From positions 372,001 through 436,000 of the forward strand of contig NZ_BMXJ01000002.1 in the NCBI RefSeq assembly GCF_014651695.1: a DNA stretch of 64,000 nt, given 5' to 3'. Of this stretch, positions 8,190 through 17,644 are shown piece after piece (the first letter of the stretch is position 1; every line of letters starts with the position of its first letter). The notes under the pieces were generated by a model. It saw nothing but the letters and a program-made list of their open reading frames with translations, was not told the origin of the DNA and did no database searches. The translations under genes were made by a program, and so were the position numbers. The stretch is from Nocardiopsis terrae (GTDB lineage: Bacteria > Actinomycetota > Actinomycetes > Streptosporangiales > Streptosporangiaceae).

Positions 8190-9101
8190 TCAGACCTTCA
8201 GGTAGCGGCGCAGGGTGAGGAACGAGGTAACGGTGCACAGGAGCACACCGAGGATCATCGACACACCGATGACGTAGAGCAGGGCACCCGTGCCGAGTGC
8301 CACGTCGAACTGGAACCACTCCTCGATCTGGGTGAGCAGCGTGTACCTGGTGGCCACGATGAACCCGGACGCGATCACACCGCCGATGAAACCGGCGATG
8401 GCGCCCTCCAGGAGGAAGGGCAGCTGGATGTAGAAGTTCGACGCACCGACCAGCCGCATGATGCCGGTCTCCCGGCGGCGGCTGTAGGCCGACAGGCGGA
8501 TGGTGTTGCCGATCAGCAGTGCGGCGGCGGCCAACTGGACGCCGGCGACCACGAGGGCGGCCCACTTGAGCCCGTCGAGCAGCCCGAAGAACTGTTCGAG
8601 GACCCGCTGGTCGTTGGAGACCGAGTCGACGCCGGACGCGCCGTCGACCGCCGCGCGGACCGTGTCGTAGTGGTCGGGGTTGGTGAGCTGGACCCGGTAG
8701 TTCTCCGGGATGTCACCCTCCTGCGCGGCCTCCGCGAGCGCCTCGTTGGAGGAGCCGATGCGCTCCTGGAAGTCGGCCCACGCCTCGGAGGCGGTGAGGT
8801 AGCGGAAGTCCTCGACCTCCGACAGCGACCGGAGCTGCTCCTCCAGCGCCTCGCGGTCCTCTTCGGTCGCGGCGCCGTTCTCCTGGCAGGCCGCGGTCGG
8901 GGAGATGTCGTTACACATGTAGACGGTCAGCGTGATCCGCTGGTCCCAGTAGTTGCGCATCTCGGAAACCTGCTGGTTGACCAGCAGACCGGCACCGAAC
9001 AAGGCGAGGGAGATGGCCACCGTCGTGATGACGGCGATGGTCATCGTCAGGTTGCGACGTAGGCCGATCCACGTCTCGGAGAGAACGAATTGTGCTCGCA
9101 T
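8190..9101 (-). CDS. ftsX: cell division protein FtsX
   Basis: FtsX is the membrane half of the FtsEX ABC-type complex, which relays ATPase activity to peptidoglycan hydrolases at the septum. The 303-residue protein has one N-terminal membrane span (ITTVAISLALFGAGLLV, about residues 27-43). A large extracytoplasmic domain follows (about 50-170), containing a Cys pair around MCNDISPTAACQEN. Three C-terminal spans follow, with the ABC3-permease pattern around LIGNTIRLSAYSRRRETGIMR and VGASNFYIQLPFLLEG. Length and layout match actinobacterial FtsX. It is 89 nt downstream of ftsE. The start is ATG (9101). Confidence 0.96.
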   Translation of the reverse strand: MRAQFVLSETWIGLRRNLTMTIAVITTVAISLALFGAGLLVNQQVSEMRNYWDQRITLTVYMCNDISPTAACQENGAATEEDREALEEQLRSLSEVEDFRYLTASEAWADFQERIGSSNEALAEAAQEGDIPENYRVQLTNPDHYDTVRAAVDGASGVDSVSNDQRVLEQFFGLLDGLKWAALVVAGVQLAAAALLIGNTIRLSAYSRRRETGIMRLVGASNFYIQLPFLLEGAIAGFIGGVIASGFIVATRYTLLTQIEEWFQFDVALGTGALLYVIGVSMILGVLLCTVTSFLTLRRYLKV

Positions 9102-9190
9102 GATCTGTTAAAGGTCCATCCTTCGGGGCTTCGCCGTGCCGGTTGTCTCGCGGTCGCCGACCGACCGCGCGGCGACGAGCGTGCCAGAGG

Positions 9191-9880
9191 TCAGTACGCC
9201 TGGCCGTAGACGCCTCGCGTCTGGTCGCGCACCACCAAGCCCTCTTCAAGCTCGATCACGCGCTTGCGCATCGAGTCGACGATGGCGGCGTCGTGCGTCG
9301 CCATGACGACGGTGGTTCCCGTGCGGTTGATTCGGTCCAGGACCTTCATGATGCCGATGGAGGTCGCCGGGTCGATGTTTCCGGTGGGCTCGTCGGCCAG
9401 CAGGATCTGCGGGCGGTTGACGAAGGCGCGGGCGATGGCCACGCGCTGCTGCTCACCGCCGGAGAGCTCCCCGGGCATCCGCCCGGCCTTGCCTTCGAGC
9501 CCGACGAGTTCGACGACCTCGGGCACGACCTTCTTGATGAACCGCCGGGGCTTGCCGATGACCTCCAGGGCGAAGGCGACGTTCTCGAAGACGTTCTTGT
9601 TCGGCAGCAGGCGGAAGTCCTGGAAGACGCAGCCGATGCGGCGGCGCAGGTGCGGAACCTTCCAGTTGGACAGGCGCGCCAGGTCCTTGCCCGCGACGTG
9701 CACGCGACCCTCGTTGGGCTTCTCCTCTTTCAGCACCAAGCGCAGGAAGGTCGACTTGCCCGAGCCGGACGGGCCGACCAGGAAGACGAACTCGCCCTTG
9801 TCCACGTCGATGGAAACACCGTCGAGCGCGGGGCGCTTCTGGGTCAGGTACTGCTTGGTGACGTTATCGAAGTGGATCAC
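9191..9880 (-). CDS. ftsE: cell division ATP-binding protein FtsE
   Basis: This is the cytoplasmic ATPase of the FtsEX complex. The 229-residue protein carries Walker [10 protein letters not shown] (about 37-45), the ABC signature LSGGEQQR (about 138-145), Walker [10 protein letters not shown] and the H-loop TH. The N-terminus [11 protein letters not shown] is the conserved FtsE start. The start codon is GTG, with no strong Shine-Dalgarno. Upstream is a 367-nt gap to prfB containing the prfB terminator, so ftsE probably has its own promoter. Confidence 0.97.
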   Translation of the reverse strand: MIHFDNVTKQYLTQKRPALDGVSIDVDKGEFVFLVGPSGSGKSTFLRLVLKEEKPNEGRVHVAGKDLARLSNWKVPHLRRRIGCVFQDFRLLPNKNVFENVAFALEVIGKPRRFIKKVVPEVVELVGLEGKAGRMPGELSGGEQQRVAIARAFVNRPQILLADEPTGNIDPATSIGIMKVLDRINRTGTTVVMATHDAAIVDSMRKRVIELEEGLVVRDQTRGVYGQAY

Positions 9881-10247
9881 AGGCGCATCACAAGGCTCTC
9901 GAAGGTATGGGCACCCGACGGAGAGAGCTCCGCTCGGGATCGTACCGGCCGCATGGCCACCGACAGTTTAGAGGGGGCCGCGGCCCGGATTGTCCAGGTC
10001 CCGTCACACCCGCGAGATCTGTGGAGATCAGAGCACTATCGGACAACAGCCACGAGCATATCGGAGGTGTCAACCGATGATAACGTTCACATATAGTAGT
10101 TTCGGTAAAACTACGGAGACGCGGGCGTCACCATCTGGATACAAGGCCGCTCGCCACGCGCATTCACTCACCCTGAGTGGGAATGCCGCGACCGGGCGTG
10201 TCCCCGCCTTCGGGGCGGGGACACCGCGGTTCGGAGGGCCCGGTGGG
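9881..10247. other. intergenic region between prfB and ftsE
   Basis: No gene is seen in these 367 nt. It contains the prfB terminator (10198-10224). It also has an unusually A/T-rich patch at about 10077-10117, with a small hairpin GTAGTTT/AAACTAC at 10098-10116. On the minus strand a TTGACA box lies at 10068-10073, with no convincing -10 partner. It probably holds the ftsE promoter. Confidence 0.5.
10198..10224 (-). terminator. terminator of prfB
   Basis: An 11-bp perfect stem (GTGTCCCCGCC/GGCGGGGACAC) with loop TTCGG lies 24 nt beyond the prfB stop. It lacks a clear U-tract, which is common in high-GC genomes. Confidence 0.6.
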
Positions 10248-11366
10248 TCAGTTCTCCTCGTTCTTCTCCCTACTGCGCATCCACCGGATCTCGGCGTCGA
10301 TGAAACCGTCGATCTCGCCGTCCAGGACACCCGAGGTGTTACCGGTCTCCGCGCCGGTCCGCACGTCCTTGACACTCTGGTAGGGGTGCAGGACGTAGTT
10401 GCGCATCTGGGTCCCCCAGCTGCTCACCGAGTCGCCGCGGATCTCGTCCAGGGCGGCCTGCTCCTCCTCGCGCTTGCGGGCCAGGAGCTTGGCCTGGAGC
10501 ATCGACATCGCGGTCGCCTTGTTCTGCAGCTGCGAACGCTCGTTCTGGCAGGAGACCACGATGCCCGTCGGCAGGTGGGTGATGCGCACCGCGGAGTCCG
10601 TGGTGTTGACGCCCTGACCGCCGGGACCGCTGGAACGGTACACGTCCACTCGCAGCTCGGTCTCGTCGATCTCGATGTGGTCGCTCTGTTCGACCACCGG
10701 CACGACGTCCACGCCGGCGAACGAGGTCTGGCGCCGGTTCTGGTTGTCGAAGGGCGAGATGCGCACCAGCCGGTGGGTGCCGTGCTCCCCCCTCAGCGTG
10801 CCGTAGGCGAAGGGCGCCTTGACCACGAACGAGGTGGACTTGATGCCCGCCTCCTCCGCGTAGGAGGTCTCGTAGACATCCGTGGGGTATCCGTGCCGTT
10901 CCGCCCAGCGCAGGTACATGCGCTGGAGCATCTGCGCCCAGTCGGCGGCGTCGACGCCGCCGGCCTGGGAGTTGATGGTGACGATGGCTTCGTTCTCGTC
11001 GTGCGGCCCGTTGAGGAGCGTACGCACCTCCAGCTCACCGATGTCCTTGCGGAGCTGCTCGAGCTCACGGTCCGCCTCGGCCTTGGTGTCCGGGTCGTCC
11101 TCGGTCTCGGCGAGCTCGTAGAGCACCCCGAGGTCGTCGAGGCGCTGCCTGATGCCACCGACCTTGTTGACCATGGACTCCAGAACGGAGAGCTGGCGCG
11201 TCACCTTCTGCGCGTTGCCCTGGTCGGACCACAGGTCGGGGTCCGCGGACTGCTCGCGCAGTTCGGCGATCTGGGTCTGCATCGCCTCCAGGTCCAACAC
11301 GGCGGTCACACTCGCCAGGGTCGCCGCGAGTTCCTTGATCTTCTCTGCTGGGTCCAGTTCTGCCAC
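10248..11366 (-). CDS. prfB: peptide chain release factor 2
   Basis: RF2 recognises UGA and UAA stop codons and triggers peptide release. The 372-residue protein has the tripeptide anticodon SPF at residues 204-206 ([15 protein letters not shown]) and the catalytic GGQ at 249-251 ([16 protein letters not shown]). The reading frame is continuous from the GTG start, so the programmed +1 frameshift of many prfB genes is absent, as is common in actinobacteria. It heads the prfB-ftsE-ftsX-smpB-ssrA strand block and has its own terminator. Confidence 0.97.
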   Translation of the reverse strand: MAELDPAEKIKELAATLASVTAVLDLEAMQTQIAELREQSADPDLWSDQGNAQKVTRQLSVLESMVNKVGGIRQRLDDLGVLYELAETEDDPDTKAEADRELEQLRKDIGELEVRTLLNGPHDENEAIVTINSQAGGVDAADWAQMLQRMYLRWAERHGYPTDVYETSYAEEAGIKSTSFVVKAPFAYGTLRGEHGTHRLVRISPFDNQNRRQTSFAGVDVVPVVEQSDHIEIDETELRVDVYRSSGPGGQGVNTTDSAVRITHLPTGIVVSCQNERSQLQNKATAMSMLQAKLLARKREEEQAALDEIRGDSVSSWGTQMRNYVLHPYQSVKDVRTGAETGNTSGVLDGEIDGFIDAEIRWMRSREKNEEN

Positions 11367-11430
11367 GGGACCCAGTGTAGGACCCAGTGAAGGGGCGGTC
11401 CCCCATCCGCACTTCCCGGAAGGCGCGAAA

Positions 11431-11456
11431 GGGGCGCGCGGTCACCCGCACGCCCC
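11431..11456 (-). terminator. terminator of the glutamate dehydrogenase gene
   Basis: An 11-position stem (one mismatch) with a TCAC loop is followed on the minus strand by TTTCG, about 15 nt after the stop codon at 11472. Confidence 0.65.
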
Positions 11457-11471
11457 TCGTGTGCCCGTTCC

Positions 11472-14400
11472 CTAGCCGACCAGGGAACGGATGGACCGCA
11501 GGGCCACCGACAGGGTGGCCAGGTCGAAGCGCTCGTTCTCCTGGATCTCCGAGAGGGTGATCCCGGCGCGCTGCACCGCGGTCTCGTTCTGCTCGGTCCA
11601 GCCGGCGATCAGTTCGGGGTTGGACTCCGCCGTCCCCGACTCCAGGACCCGGCCGGTCAGGTCGGCGTGCGCCGTGTACAGGTCGTCGCGCAGCGCCGAA
11701 CGGGCCATCGTGCCCCAGCGGTCGTCCCGCGGCAGGTCGATGATCCGCTCACGCCACCAGCTGATGTTGAACCGGTCGGCCAGTTCGAAGTACAGGCTGG
11801 CCACCCGGCCGACCGGGTGGCCGGTGCGGTGCGCGATCTCCACCAGGTCCAGGGTGGAGTAGGCGGGCACCATGGCGGCGACCTGCCCGGCCAGGCCGGT
11901 GGGCACTCCCATCGAGGTGTACCGGTCGCGGCGCTCCTCGAAGGCCTCCCGGTCGCGGCCGCGCAGCAGGTCCTCCAGTTGGGGCAGGACCTCGCCCACG
12001 CCCTCGGCGAAGAAGCCGATCTCACTGCTCAGGTCGAACGGGAAGGTCCGCTTGCGCAGCAGCCACCGGGCGGAGCGCTCGGCGAGCTTGCGGGTCTCCA
12101 GCAACAGCGCCAGCTGGCTGTCCACGGAGATCCGGTGGTCCAGCTCCTCGATCTCGCCCCAGAACCTGCGCAGCTGGAGGACGTCCTGGACCACCAGGTA
12201 GGCGCGGGCGATGTCCGCGGCGCTGGAGCCCAGCTCCTCGTTGAGGCGGAACGCGTAGGTGATTCCCGACCGGTTGACCATCTGGTTGGTCACCTGGTTG
12301 ACGATGATCTCCTTGCGCAGCGGGTGGGACTCCACACCCGGGGCGAAGCGGTCCGAGCGCAGCGGCGTCGGGAAGTAGTCCGTCAGGGTCGACGCCAGGT
12401 AGGGGTCGTCGGCCAGGTCGGAGAGCTCGATCTGGTCCTTGAGGCTGATCTTGGTGTAGGAGAGCAGCGTCGCGAACTCCGGGCCGGTCAACCCCTTGCC
12501 CTGGGCTCGCCGTTCGGCGATCGCCTTGTCCGAGGGCAGGTCCTCCTGCTTGCGCTTGAGGACCTTGGCGCGCTCCAGTTGGCGCATGTAGCGGCCGTGC
12601 ACGTGCAGCATCTCGTGGGCCTGCTTGCGCGCGGCGGCCAGCACCGTGTTCTGGGCGTAGTTGTTGTCCAGGACCAGCGAGGCGACCTCGTCGGTCATGT
12701 CGATGAACAGCTGGTCGCGATCGTCCTTGGCGAGTTCGCCGGCCTGCACCTCGCGGTCCAGCATGATCTTGATGTTGACCTCGTGGTCGGAGGTGTCCAC
12801 ACCGGCGGAGTTGTCGATGAAGTCACTGTTGACCCGGCCGCCCTCCCGGGCGAACTCGATCCGGGCGGGCTGGGTCAGGCCCAGGTTGCCGCCCTCCCCG
12901 ACCACCTTCACGCGCAGCGCGGAGGCGTCGACGCGCACCTGGTCGTTGGTCTTGTCACCGACGTCGGCGTCGGTCTCGCCGCTGGCCTTGACGTAGGTGC
13001 CGATACCGCCGTTCCACAGCAGGTCCACCGGCGAGGTGAGCACGTACCGGATGAGCTCGTCCGGGGTGAGCGCCGTGACGTCCTCGTCGATACCCAGGGC
13101 CTCGCGTACCTGCGGGGTGAGGGTGATCGACTTGGCGGTGCGCGGGTGCACGCCCCCGCCCTCGGAGATCAGCTCGGGATCGTAGTCCTCCCAGGTGCTG
13201 CGCGGGAGGCGGAACAACCGCTCGCGTTCGGCCCAGGATGCCGCGGGGTCCGGGTCCGGGTCGAGGAAGACGTGGCGGTGGTCGAAGGCGGCCACCAGCT
13301 TGATCTGCTTGGACAGCAGCATCCCGTTGCCGAACACGTCACCGGACATGTCACCGATCCCGACAACGGTGAACGGCTGCTGCTGGACGTCGACGCCCAT
13401 CTCGCGGAAGTGGTACCGCACCGACTCCCAGGCGCCGCGGGCGGTGATGCCCATCGCCTTGTGGTCGTAACCGACCGAGCCGCCGCTGGCGAAGGCGTCG
13501 CCCAGCCAGAAGCCGCGCTCGATGGAGATCGCGTTGGCGGTGTCCGAGAAGGTGGCGGTGCCCTTGTCGGCGGCGACCACCAGGTAGGAGTCGTCGGCGT
13601 CGTGCCGGACCGTGCGCTCGGGGTGCACGACGCGGCCGTCGACGAGGTTGTCGGTGACGTCGAGCAGGCCGCTGATGAACTGCTTGTAGCAGGAGACGAC
13701 CTCAGCCGACACCTCCTCACGGCTGCCCCCGACGGGCAGCCGCTTGCAGACGAACCCACCCTTGGCGCCGCTGGGCACGATGACGGAGTTCTTCACCATC
13801 TGGGCCTTGACCAGGCCGAGGACCTCGGTGCGGAAGTCCTCGAACCGGTCCGACCAGCGCAGGCCGCCGCGGGCCACGGAGCCGAAGCGCAGGTGGACGC
13901 CCTCGACGCGCGGCGAGTAGACGTACATCTCGAACCGGGGCCGCGGGTTGGGCAGGTCCGGGATCTCCTGCGGGTCGAGCTTGAGCACCAGGTAGGGGTG
14001 GCGTTCGCTTCCGCCCTGGTAGTGGTTGGTGCGCAGGGTGGCCTGGATGACCGCCAGGAACGAGCGCAGGATGCGGTCGTGGTCCAGGCTGGCCACGCCC
14101 TCCAGTTCGCTCCTGACCTTGCCTGCGATCACCTCGCAGCGCTCGTCGCGGCCCTCGTCGGCCTGGTCGGGGTCGAAGCGGTTCTCGAAGAGCTCCACCA
14201 GCAGGTTGGCGATCCCCACGTTGGCGACGAGGACGTCGGCCAGGTAGTCGGGGCTGAAGGTGGACCCGGTCTGCCGCAGGTACTTGGCGTAGGCGCGCAG
14301 GACGGTGAGCTGGCGCCAGTCGAGCCCTGCGCGCACGACCAGGGCGTTGAAGCGGTCGGACTCGCTGAGATCGCGCCAGGAGGCGTCGAAGGCGTCCTCG

Positions 14401-16352
14401 AAGAGCGCCTTGAGCCGGGCGGGCGAGAGGTCCGAGGACTCCAGCGGACCGAGTCCGAAGTCGTAGATCCAGACCTTGTCGAGGCCCTCGACGTGCAGGT
14501 CGTAGGGGCGCTCGTCGACCACCTCGACGCCGAGGTGCTCCAGTACGGGCAGCACACGGGACAGCGAGATGGGTTCGCCGATCCGGGCCAGGCGGAACCG
14601 CCAGGTCGAGGCGTCGGCCCCTTCGGGCTGGTAGAGGCCGGCCGAGAACTCGCCCTGGCGGGAGCCCGGGGTGGTCCGCTTGAGCAGGTCCTCGACCCGG
14701 GCGATGTCCCTGGCGGCGAAGGCCGGGCTGTTGTCGACCTTGTACGCCTCGGTGAGCCCGGAGGCGTAGCGCTCCTTGAGCGTGGTGGCGCGGGTCGGGC
14801 CGAACTCGTCGATGAGGGCGTCGTCGAAGTCGACGTCCCAGGAGCGGGCCGCCTGGCGGACCTTCTCCTCCAGGGCGACCTGGTCGATGTCGGCGAGGGT
14901 GTGTCCGGGCCGGGCGCGGGCCACCAGGTAGAGGCGGGCCAGCGGGGCGGCGCCGATCATCACGTTGTGGTCCATGGTGGCGCCCTGGAAGGCGTCGGCG
15001 AGGACCTTCTGGATCTCCAGTCGCACCCGGGTGCTGTACTCGTCGCGCGGCATGTACACGAAGCAGGAGATGTACCGGCCGCCGTAGGGGTCGCGGCGCA
15101 TGAACAGCTTGGTGCCGCGGCGGTCGCGCAGGCGCAGGACGCCGCGGACGATGTTGTAGAGCTCGCCCACGGGGATCTGGAGCAGCTCCTCGCGGGGGAA
15201 GGTCTCCAGGAGCTCGATCAGGTCCTTGCCGTCGTAGCTCTCGGCCTCGAACCCGGCCAGGGAGAGGACCTCGGCCTGCTTGCGGCGCAGGATCGGGATC
15301 TGGGCGATGCTGCTGGTGTTGGCCTGGGAGGTGAACAGGCCGAGGAAGCGGCGTTCGCCGACGATGTTGCCCTGGGCGTCGAACTTCTTGACCCCGATGT
15401 AGTCCAGGTACTTGGGCCGGTAGACGGTGGCGCGGGAGTTGGCCTTGGTGAGCACCAGGACGTAGGGCTCACGGGCCTTGGCCCGGATCTCCGGGGGCAG
15501 GGCCGCGAAACTGGTGGAGGCGGGCGAGTCCATCCGCAGGATGCCCAGGCCGGTGCCGGGCTCGGGGCGCAGCGAGTCGTCGCCGTTCTCGTCGGTGACG
15601 AGGGAGTACTCGCGGTAGCCCATGAAGGTGAAGTGGCGGCTGGCCATCCAGCGCAGGAAGTCGACGCTCTCGCCGATCTCACGCTGGTCGACGCCGCCCG
15701 AGACCAGGCGGTCCGGGTAGGCGGCCAGCTCGTCGGCGATCCGGATGACCCGGTCGTTCATCTTGGCGGAGTCCTCGTCCACGCAGCGGACGTCGTTGAG
15801 GACGCGCTCCAGCCTGGTGGTGATCTCCTTGACCCGGTCGGGATCGCTCTGGCGGTCGATCTCGATGTGCATCCACGACTCGTCGGTGGGCAGCAGGCCG
15901 TCGCCGCCGATCTCCGGGTCGACCTCCAGGAGGCGGCCGGACAGGTCCCGGCCGACGGTCATCTGGGGGTGGATGATCAGCCGTACCCCGGCGCCCAGGT
16001 CCCGCAGGGCCATGGTGACGGAGGAGACGAGGAAGGGTGCGTTGTCGGTGACGATCTCGACGATGCTGGTCTGCTGCTCCCAGCCGTCCCGGTCGAGGTC
16101 CGGTGTGTAGACCCGGACCTTGGCCCGCCCCTGGGCTCGCTCGGCGCCGAAGGAGCGGTGGGCCTCGGCGGTCCCGCAGATCTGCTCGGGGCTGCGCCCG
16201 CTGATCTCCTCGGGGTCCGTGTGCCGGTAGTAGAAGGGAAGGAAGCGGCGGACCGCGTCGGCGGACTCGGGGCTCAGTCGGTCCCCGGGACTCCACCGGG
16301 AGGCCGCGTCGCTGAGCAGCTTCTGGAGGATGACGTCGGATTGCCCGGACAT
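11472..16352 (-). CDS. gdh: large NAD-specific glutamate dehydrogenase
   Basis: This 1626-residue protein belongs to the 180-kDa class of NAD-dependent glutamate dehydrogenases, which oxidise glutamate to 2-oxoglutarate and ammonium. It has the long N-terminal ACT-like regulatory region of that class (about 1-700). The catalytic half follows, with GGLRWSDRFEDFRTEVLGLV (about 830-850), then MVKNSVIVPSGAKGGFV (a family glutamate-binding region) and GIGDMSGDVFGNGML in the dehydrogenase domain. A C-terminal helical domain completes it. Start ATG at 16352 has AAAGGAG about 13 nt upstream. A GTTAC-n6-GTTAC element about 300 nt upstream (16649-16664) resembles GlnR/MtrA boxes and could link the gene to nitrogen control. 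Confidence 0.95.
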   Translation of the reverse strand: MSGQSDVILQKLLSDAASRWSPGDRLSPESADAVRRFLPFYYRHTDPEEISGRSPEQICGTAEAHRSFGAERAQGRAKVRVYTPDLDRDGWEQQTSIVEIVTDNAPFLVSSVTMALRDLGAGVRLIIHPQMTVGRDLSGRLLEVDPEIGGDGLLPTDESWMHIEIDRQSDPDRVKEITTRLERVLNDVRCVDEDSAKMNDRVIRIADELAAYPDRLVSGGVDQREIGESVDFLRWMASRHFTFMGYREYSLVTDENGDDSLRPEPGTGLGILRMDSPASTSFAALPPEIRAKAREPYVLVLTKANSRATVYRPKYLDYIGVKKFDAQGNIVGERRFLGLFTSQANTSSIAQIPILRRKQAEVLSLAGFEAESYDGKDLIELLETFPREELLQIPVGELYNIVRGVLRLRDRRGTKLFMRRDPYGGRYISCFVYMPRDEYSTRVRLEIQKVLADAFQGATMDHNVMIGAAPLARLYLVARARPGHTLADIDQVALEEKVRQAARSWDVDFDDALIDEFGPTRATTLKERYASGLTEAYKVDNSPAFAARDIARVEDLLKRTTPGSRQGEFSAGLYQPEGADASTWRFRLARIGEPISLSRVLPVLEHLGVEVVDERPYDLHVEGLDKVWIYDFGLGPLESSDLSPARLKALFEDAFDASWRDLSESDRFNALVVRAGLDWRQLTVLRAYAKYLRQTGSTFSPDYLADVLVANVGIANLLVELFENRFDPDQADEGRDERCEVIAGKVRSELEGVASLDHDRILRSFLAVIQATLRTNHYQGGSERHPYLVLKLDPQEIPDLPNPRPRFEMYVYSPRVEGVHLRFGSVARGGLRWSDRFEDFRTEVLGLVKAQMVKNSVIVPSGAKGGFVCKRLPVGGSREEVSAEVVSCYKQFISGLLDVTDNLVDGRVVHPERTVRHDADDSYLVVAADKGTATFSDTANAISIERGFWLGDAFASGGSVGYDHKAMGITARGAWESVRYHFREMGVDVQQQPFTVVGIGDMSGDVFGNGMLLSKQIKLVAAFDHRHVFLDPDPDPAASWAERERLFRLPRSTWEDYDPELISEGGGVHPRTAKSITLTPQVREALGIDEDVTALTPDELIRYVLTSPVDLLWNGGIGTYVKASGETDADVGDKTNDQVRVDASALRVKVVGEGGNLGLTQPARIEFAREGGRVNSDFIDNSAGVDTSDHEVNIKIMLDREVQAGELAKDDRDQLFIDMTDEVASLVLDNNYAQNTVLAAARKQAHEMLHVHGRYMRQLERAKVLKRKQEDLPSDKAIAERRAQGKGLTGPEFATLLSYTKISLKDQIELSDLADDPYLASTLTDYFPTPLRSDRFAPGVESHPLRKEIIVNQVTNQMVNRSGITYAFRLNEELGSSAADIARAYLVVQDVLQLRRFWGEIEELDHRISVDSQLALLLETRKLAERSARWLLRKRTFPFDLSSEIGFFAEGVGEVLPQLEDLLRGRDREAFEERRDRYTSMGVPTGLAGQVAAMVPAYSTLDLVEIAHRTGHPVGRVASLYFELADRFNISWWRERIIDLPRDDRWGTMARSALRDDLYTAHADLTGRVLESGTAESNPELIAGWTEQNETAVQRAGITLSEIQENERFDLATLSVALRSIRSLVG

Positions 16353-16581
16353 AGGGATCTCTCACTCCTTTGTGAGCAACGTCGCACGAGCGCATGAGAG
16401 AACACCCGGTCATGTGACGTGTGTGGCTCGTCAGTTGACCTGTGAACTTCTGTGCTGAGTTGTGACTTTTCGTGAGTGCCTTGGGTCGCAGTGAACCCGT
16501 GAAGGCGGTGGTCGGCTTGGTACCTGTGCGCACAGGTCGCGTCAAACGGGGCGGTGGAACATCGTTGTCCCTGCCCCTGCG

Positions 16582-16604
16582 CGGTCCCCGCGACGCGGGG
16601 ACCG
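16582..16604 (-). terminator. hairpin downstream of the HAD-like gene
   Basis: CGGTCCCCGCG and CGCGGGGACCG flank a single A, giving a near-perfect palindrome. It lies downstream of the gene ending at 16791 and has no U-tract. Confidence 0.4.
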
Positions 16605-16648
16605 TGAACAGGCTACTGCTTTTCGCGCCCGAGAACAGGACCAACACC

Positions 16649-16664
16649 GTTACACGGTGGTTAC
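16649..16664 (-). promoter_or_regulatory. candidate GlnR/MtrA-type box
   Basis: GTTAC (16649-16653) and GTTAC (16660-16664) form a direct repeat with 6 nt between them. On the minus strand this reads GTAAC-n6-GTAAC. This 11-bp periodicity is known for OmpR-family sites such as GlnR and MtrA boxes in actinomycetes. It lies about 300 nt upstream of the glutamate dehydrogenase start. Assignment is by pattern only. Confidence 0.4.
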
Positions 16665-16790
16665 CTACTGTAAGAAACGGATTGCGGAGATCGCCGGGGC
16701 TCCTGGCCGCACCGGTCCCGGCACGGGCCTCGAGGCGGCTGACGGGGGTGCGCACGGAGCCGCGCCCCGCCTGCCGACGGCGCACGACCG

Positions 16791-17534
16791 TTATCGGGAC
16801 GTCGCCCGGTGGACGGCGGTCATCACGGCCCTGGGATCGCTGAGGTCGGGGAGCACCATCTGCGCTCCGGCCTCCCGCAGCTGGCCCTCGGTCGCCGTCC
16901 CGTTGAGCACCGCGAGCGGCGTCGCTCCGCCGATCAGGGCGGCGCGCACGTCCGGAGCCGAACCGGTGACGAACACCGTCTCCTCCTCGGTGTAGGCCCG
17001 GCCGCCCTCGCCCGTGGCGTGCAGTCGGATGGACTGGATGAGGCTGGACTTGGGGTAGTTCACCGAACCGAACCCGCCCACGGCCAGGTTGAGGTGGGTG
17101 TCCAGGCCGAAGGCCACCAGTTTGGCGGTGGCGTTGGCCCGGGTGCTTCCGCTGACCACGGTCTGGACGGTGTCCGGCATGGAGGCGACGGCGGCCAGGG
17201 AGGCCGCGGCCCCCGGCATGACCCGGCCCTTGGCCAGGAGCTGCTCGTGGCGGGCGCCGAACGCCGTCTCGAGAGCGGCCAGGAAGTCGGCCAGGGTGTC
17301 GGTGTCGGGTTCGAGATCGACGTAGTTCCGGGCGCAGAACTCGAAGAACATCTCCGAGTCGGTGCGTCCCGCCGACGAGGTCAGGTAGACCAGCGGTTCA
17401 CCCGTGACCTTCTCGAAGGCCTCGGCGTAGGCGGCCCGCATCACCTGCCCCACGTCGAGGAGGGTGAGGTCGATGTTCCATAGCACCAGGCGGCTGATGG
17501 CTGACTCCTCGGCGGTCGGGGTTCGGGGACGCAA
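16791..17534 (-). CDS. HAD-superfamily protein with substituted catalytic residues
   Basis: The 247-residue protein has a HAD fold with a helical cap. Motif I reads LVLWNIDLTLLD, with Asn20 where the phosphorylated Asp nucleophile normally sits (Asp22 is kept). Motif II is VVSGSTR (about 127-132) and motif III includes Lys162 (YPKSS). Motif IV reads VTGSAPDVRAA, with Ser192 replacing the usual first Asp of GDxxxD while Asp195 is kept. Loss of two key acids suggests weak or absent phosphatase activity, or a binding or regulatory role. The start is uncertain: the TTG at 17534 gives a 16-residue extension, while GAGGAG just before the ATC-AGC codons suggests a start near the RLVLW segment. It is isolated between intergenic hairpins. 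Confidence 0.75.
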   Translation of the reverse strand: MRPRTPTAEESAISRLVLWNIDLTLLDVGQVMRAAYAEAFEKVTGEPLVYLTSSAGRTDSEMFFEFCARNYVDLEPDTDTLADFLAALETAFGARHEQLLAKGRVMPGAAASLAAVASMPDTVQTVVSGSTRANATAKLVAFGLDTHLNLAVGGFGSVNYPKSSLIQSIRLHATGEGGRAYTEEETVFVTGSAPDVRAALIGGATPLAVLNGTATEGQLREAGAQMVLPDLSDPRAVMTAVHRATSR

Positions 17535-17644
17535 CCATTGTGCCGGACGGGCGATTCAGGGAGGAAACGACGTCCGAATCCGGCCAGAGGGCAGCGGCCG
17601 GGGCAGGGTTCCGAGCCCGCCCTGACAGGTTCGCCCCCCTTTCG

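Larger units (their letters stand above)
16353..16790. other. intergenic region upstream of glutamate dehydrogenase
   Basis: No gene is supported in these 438 nt. The region holds a hairpin at 16582-16604 that probably ends the HAD gene, and a GTTAC direct repeat at 16649-16664. Near the dehydrogenase start it has a stretch rich in GTGAC/TGTGA words (about 16410-16475). Confidence 0.6.

Noticed and set aside
10248..11366. Programmed frameshift in prfB
   Set aside because: The RF2 frame is continuous from its GTG start to the stop; no in-frame early TGA with a slippery site is seen.
11667..16397. A 1576-codon open frame on the plus strand opposite glutamate dehydrogenase
   Set aside because: It is Gly/Val/Asp/Leu/Gln-rich antisense translation of a clear 1626-residue protein. 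Such frames are typical of high-GC genes and have no domains.
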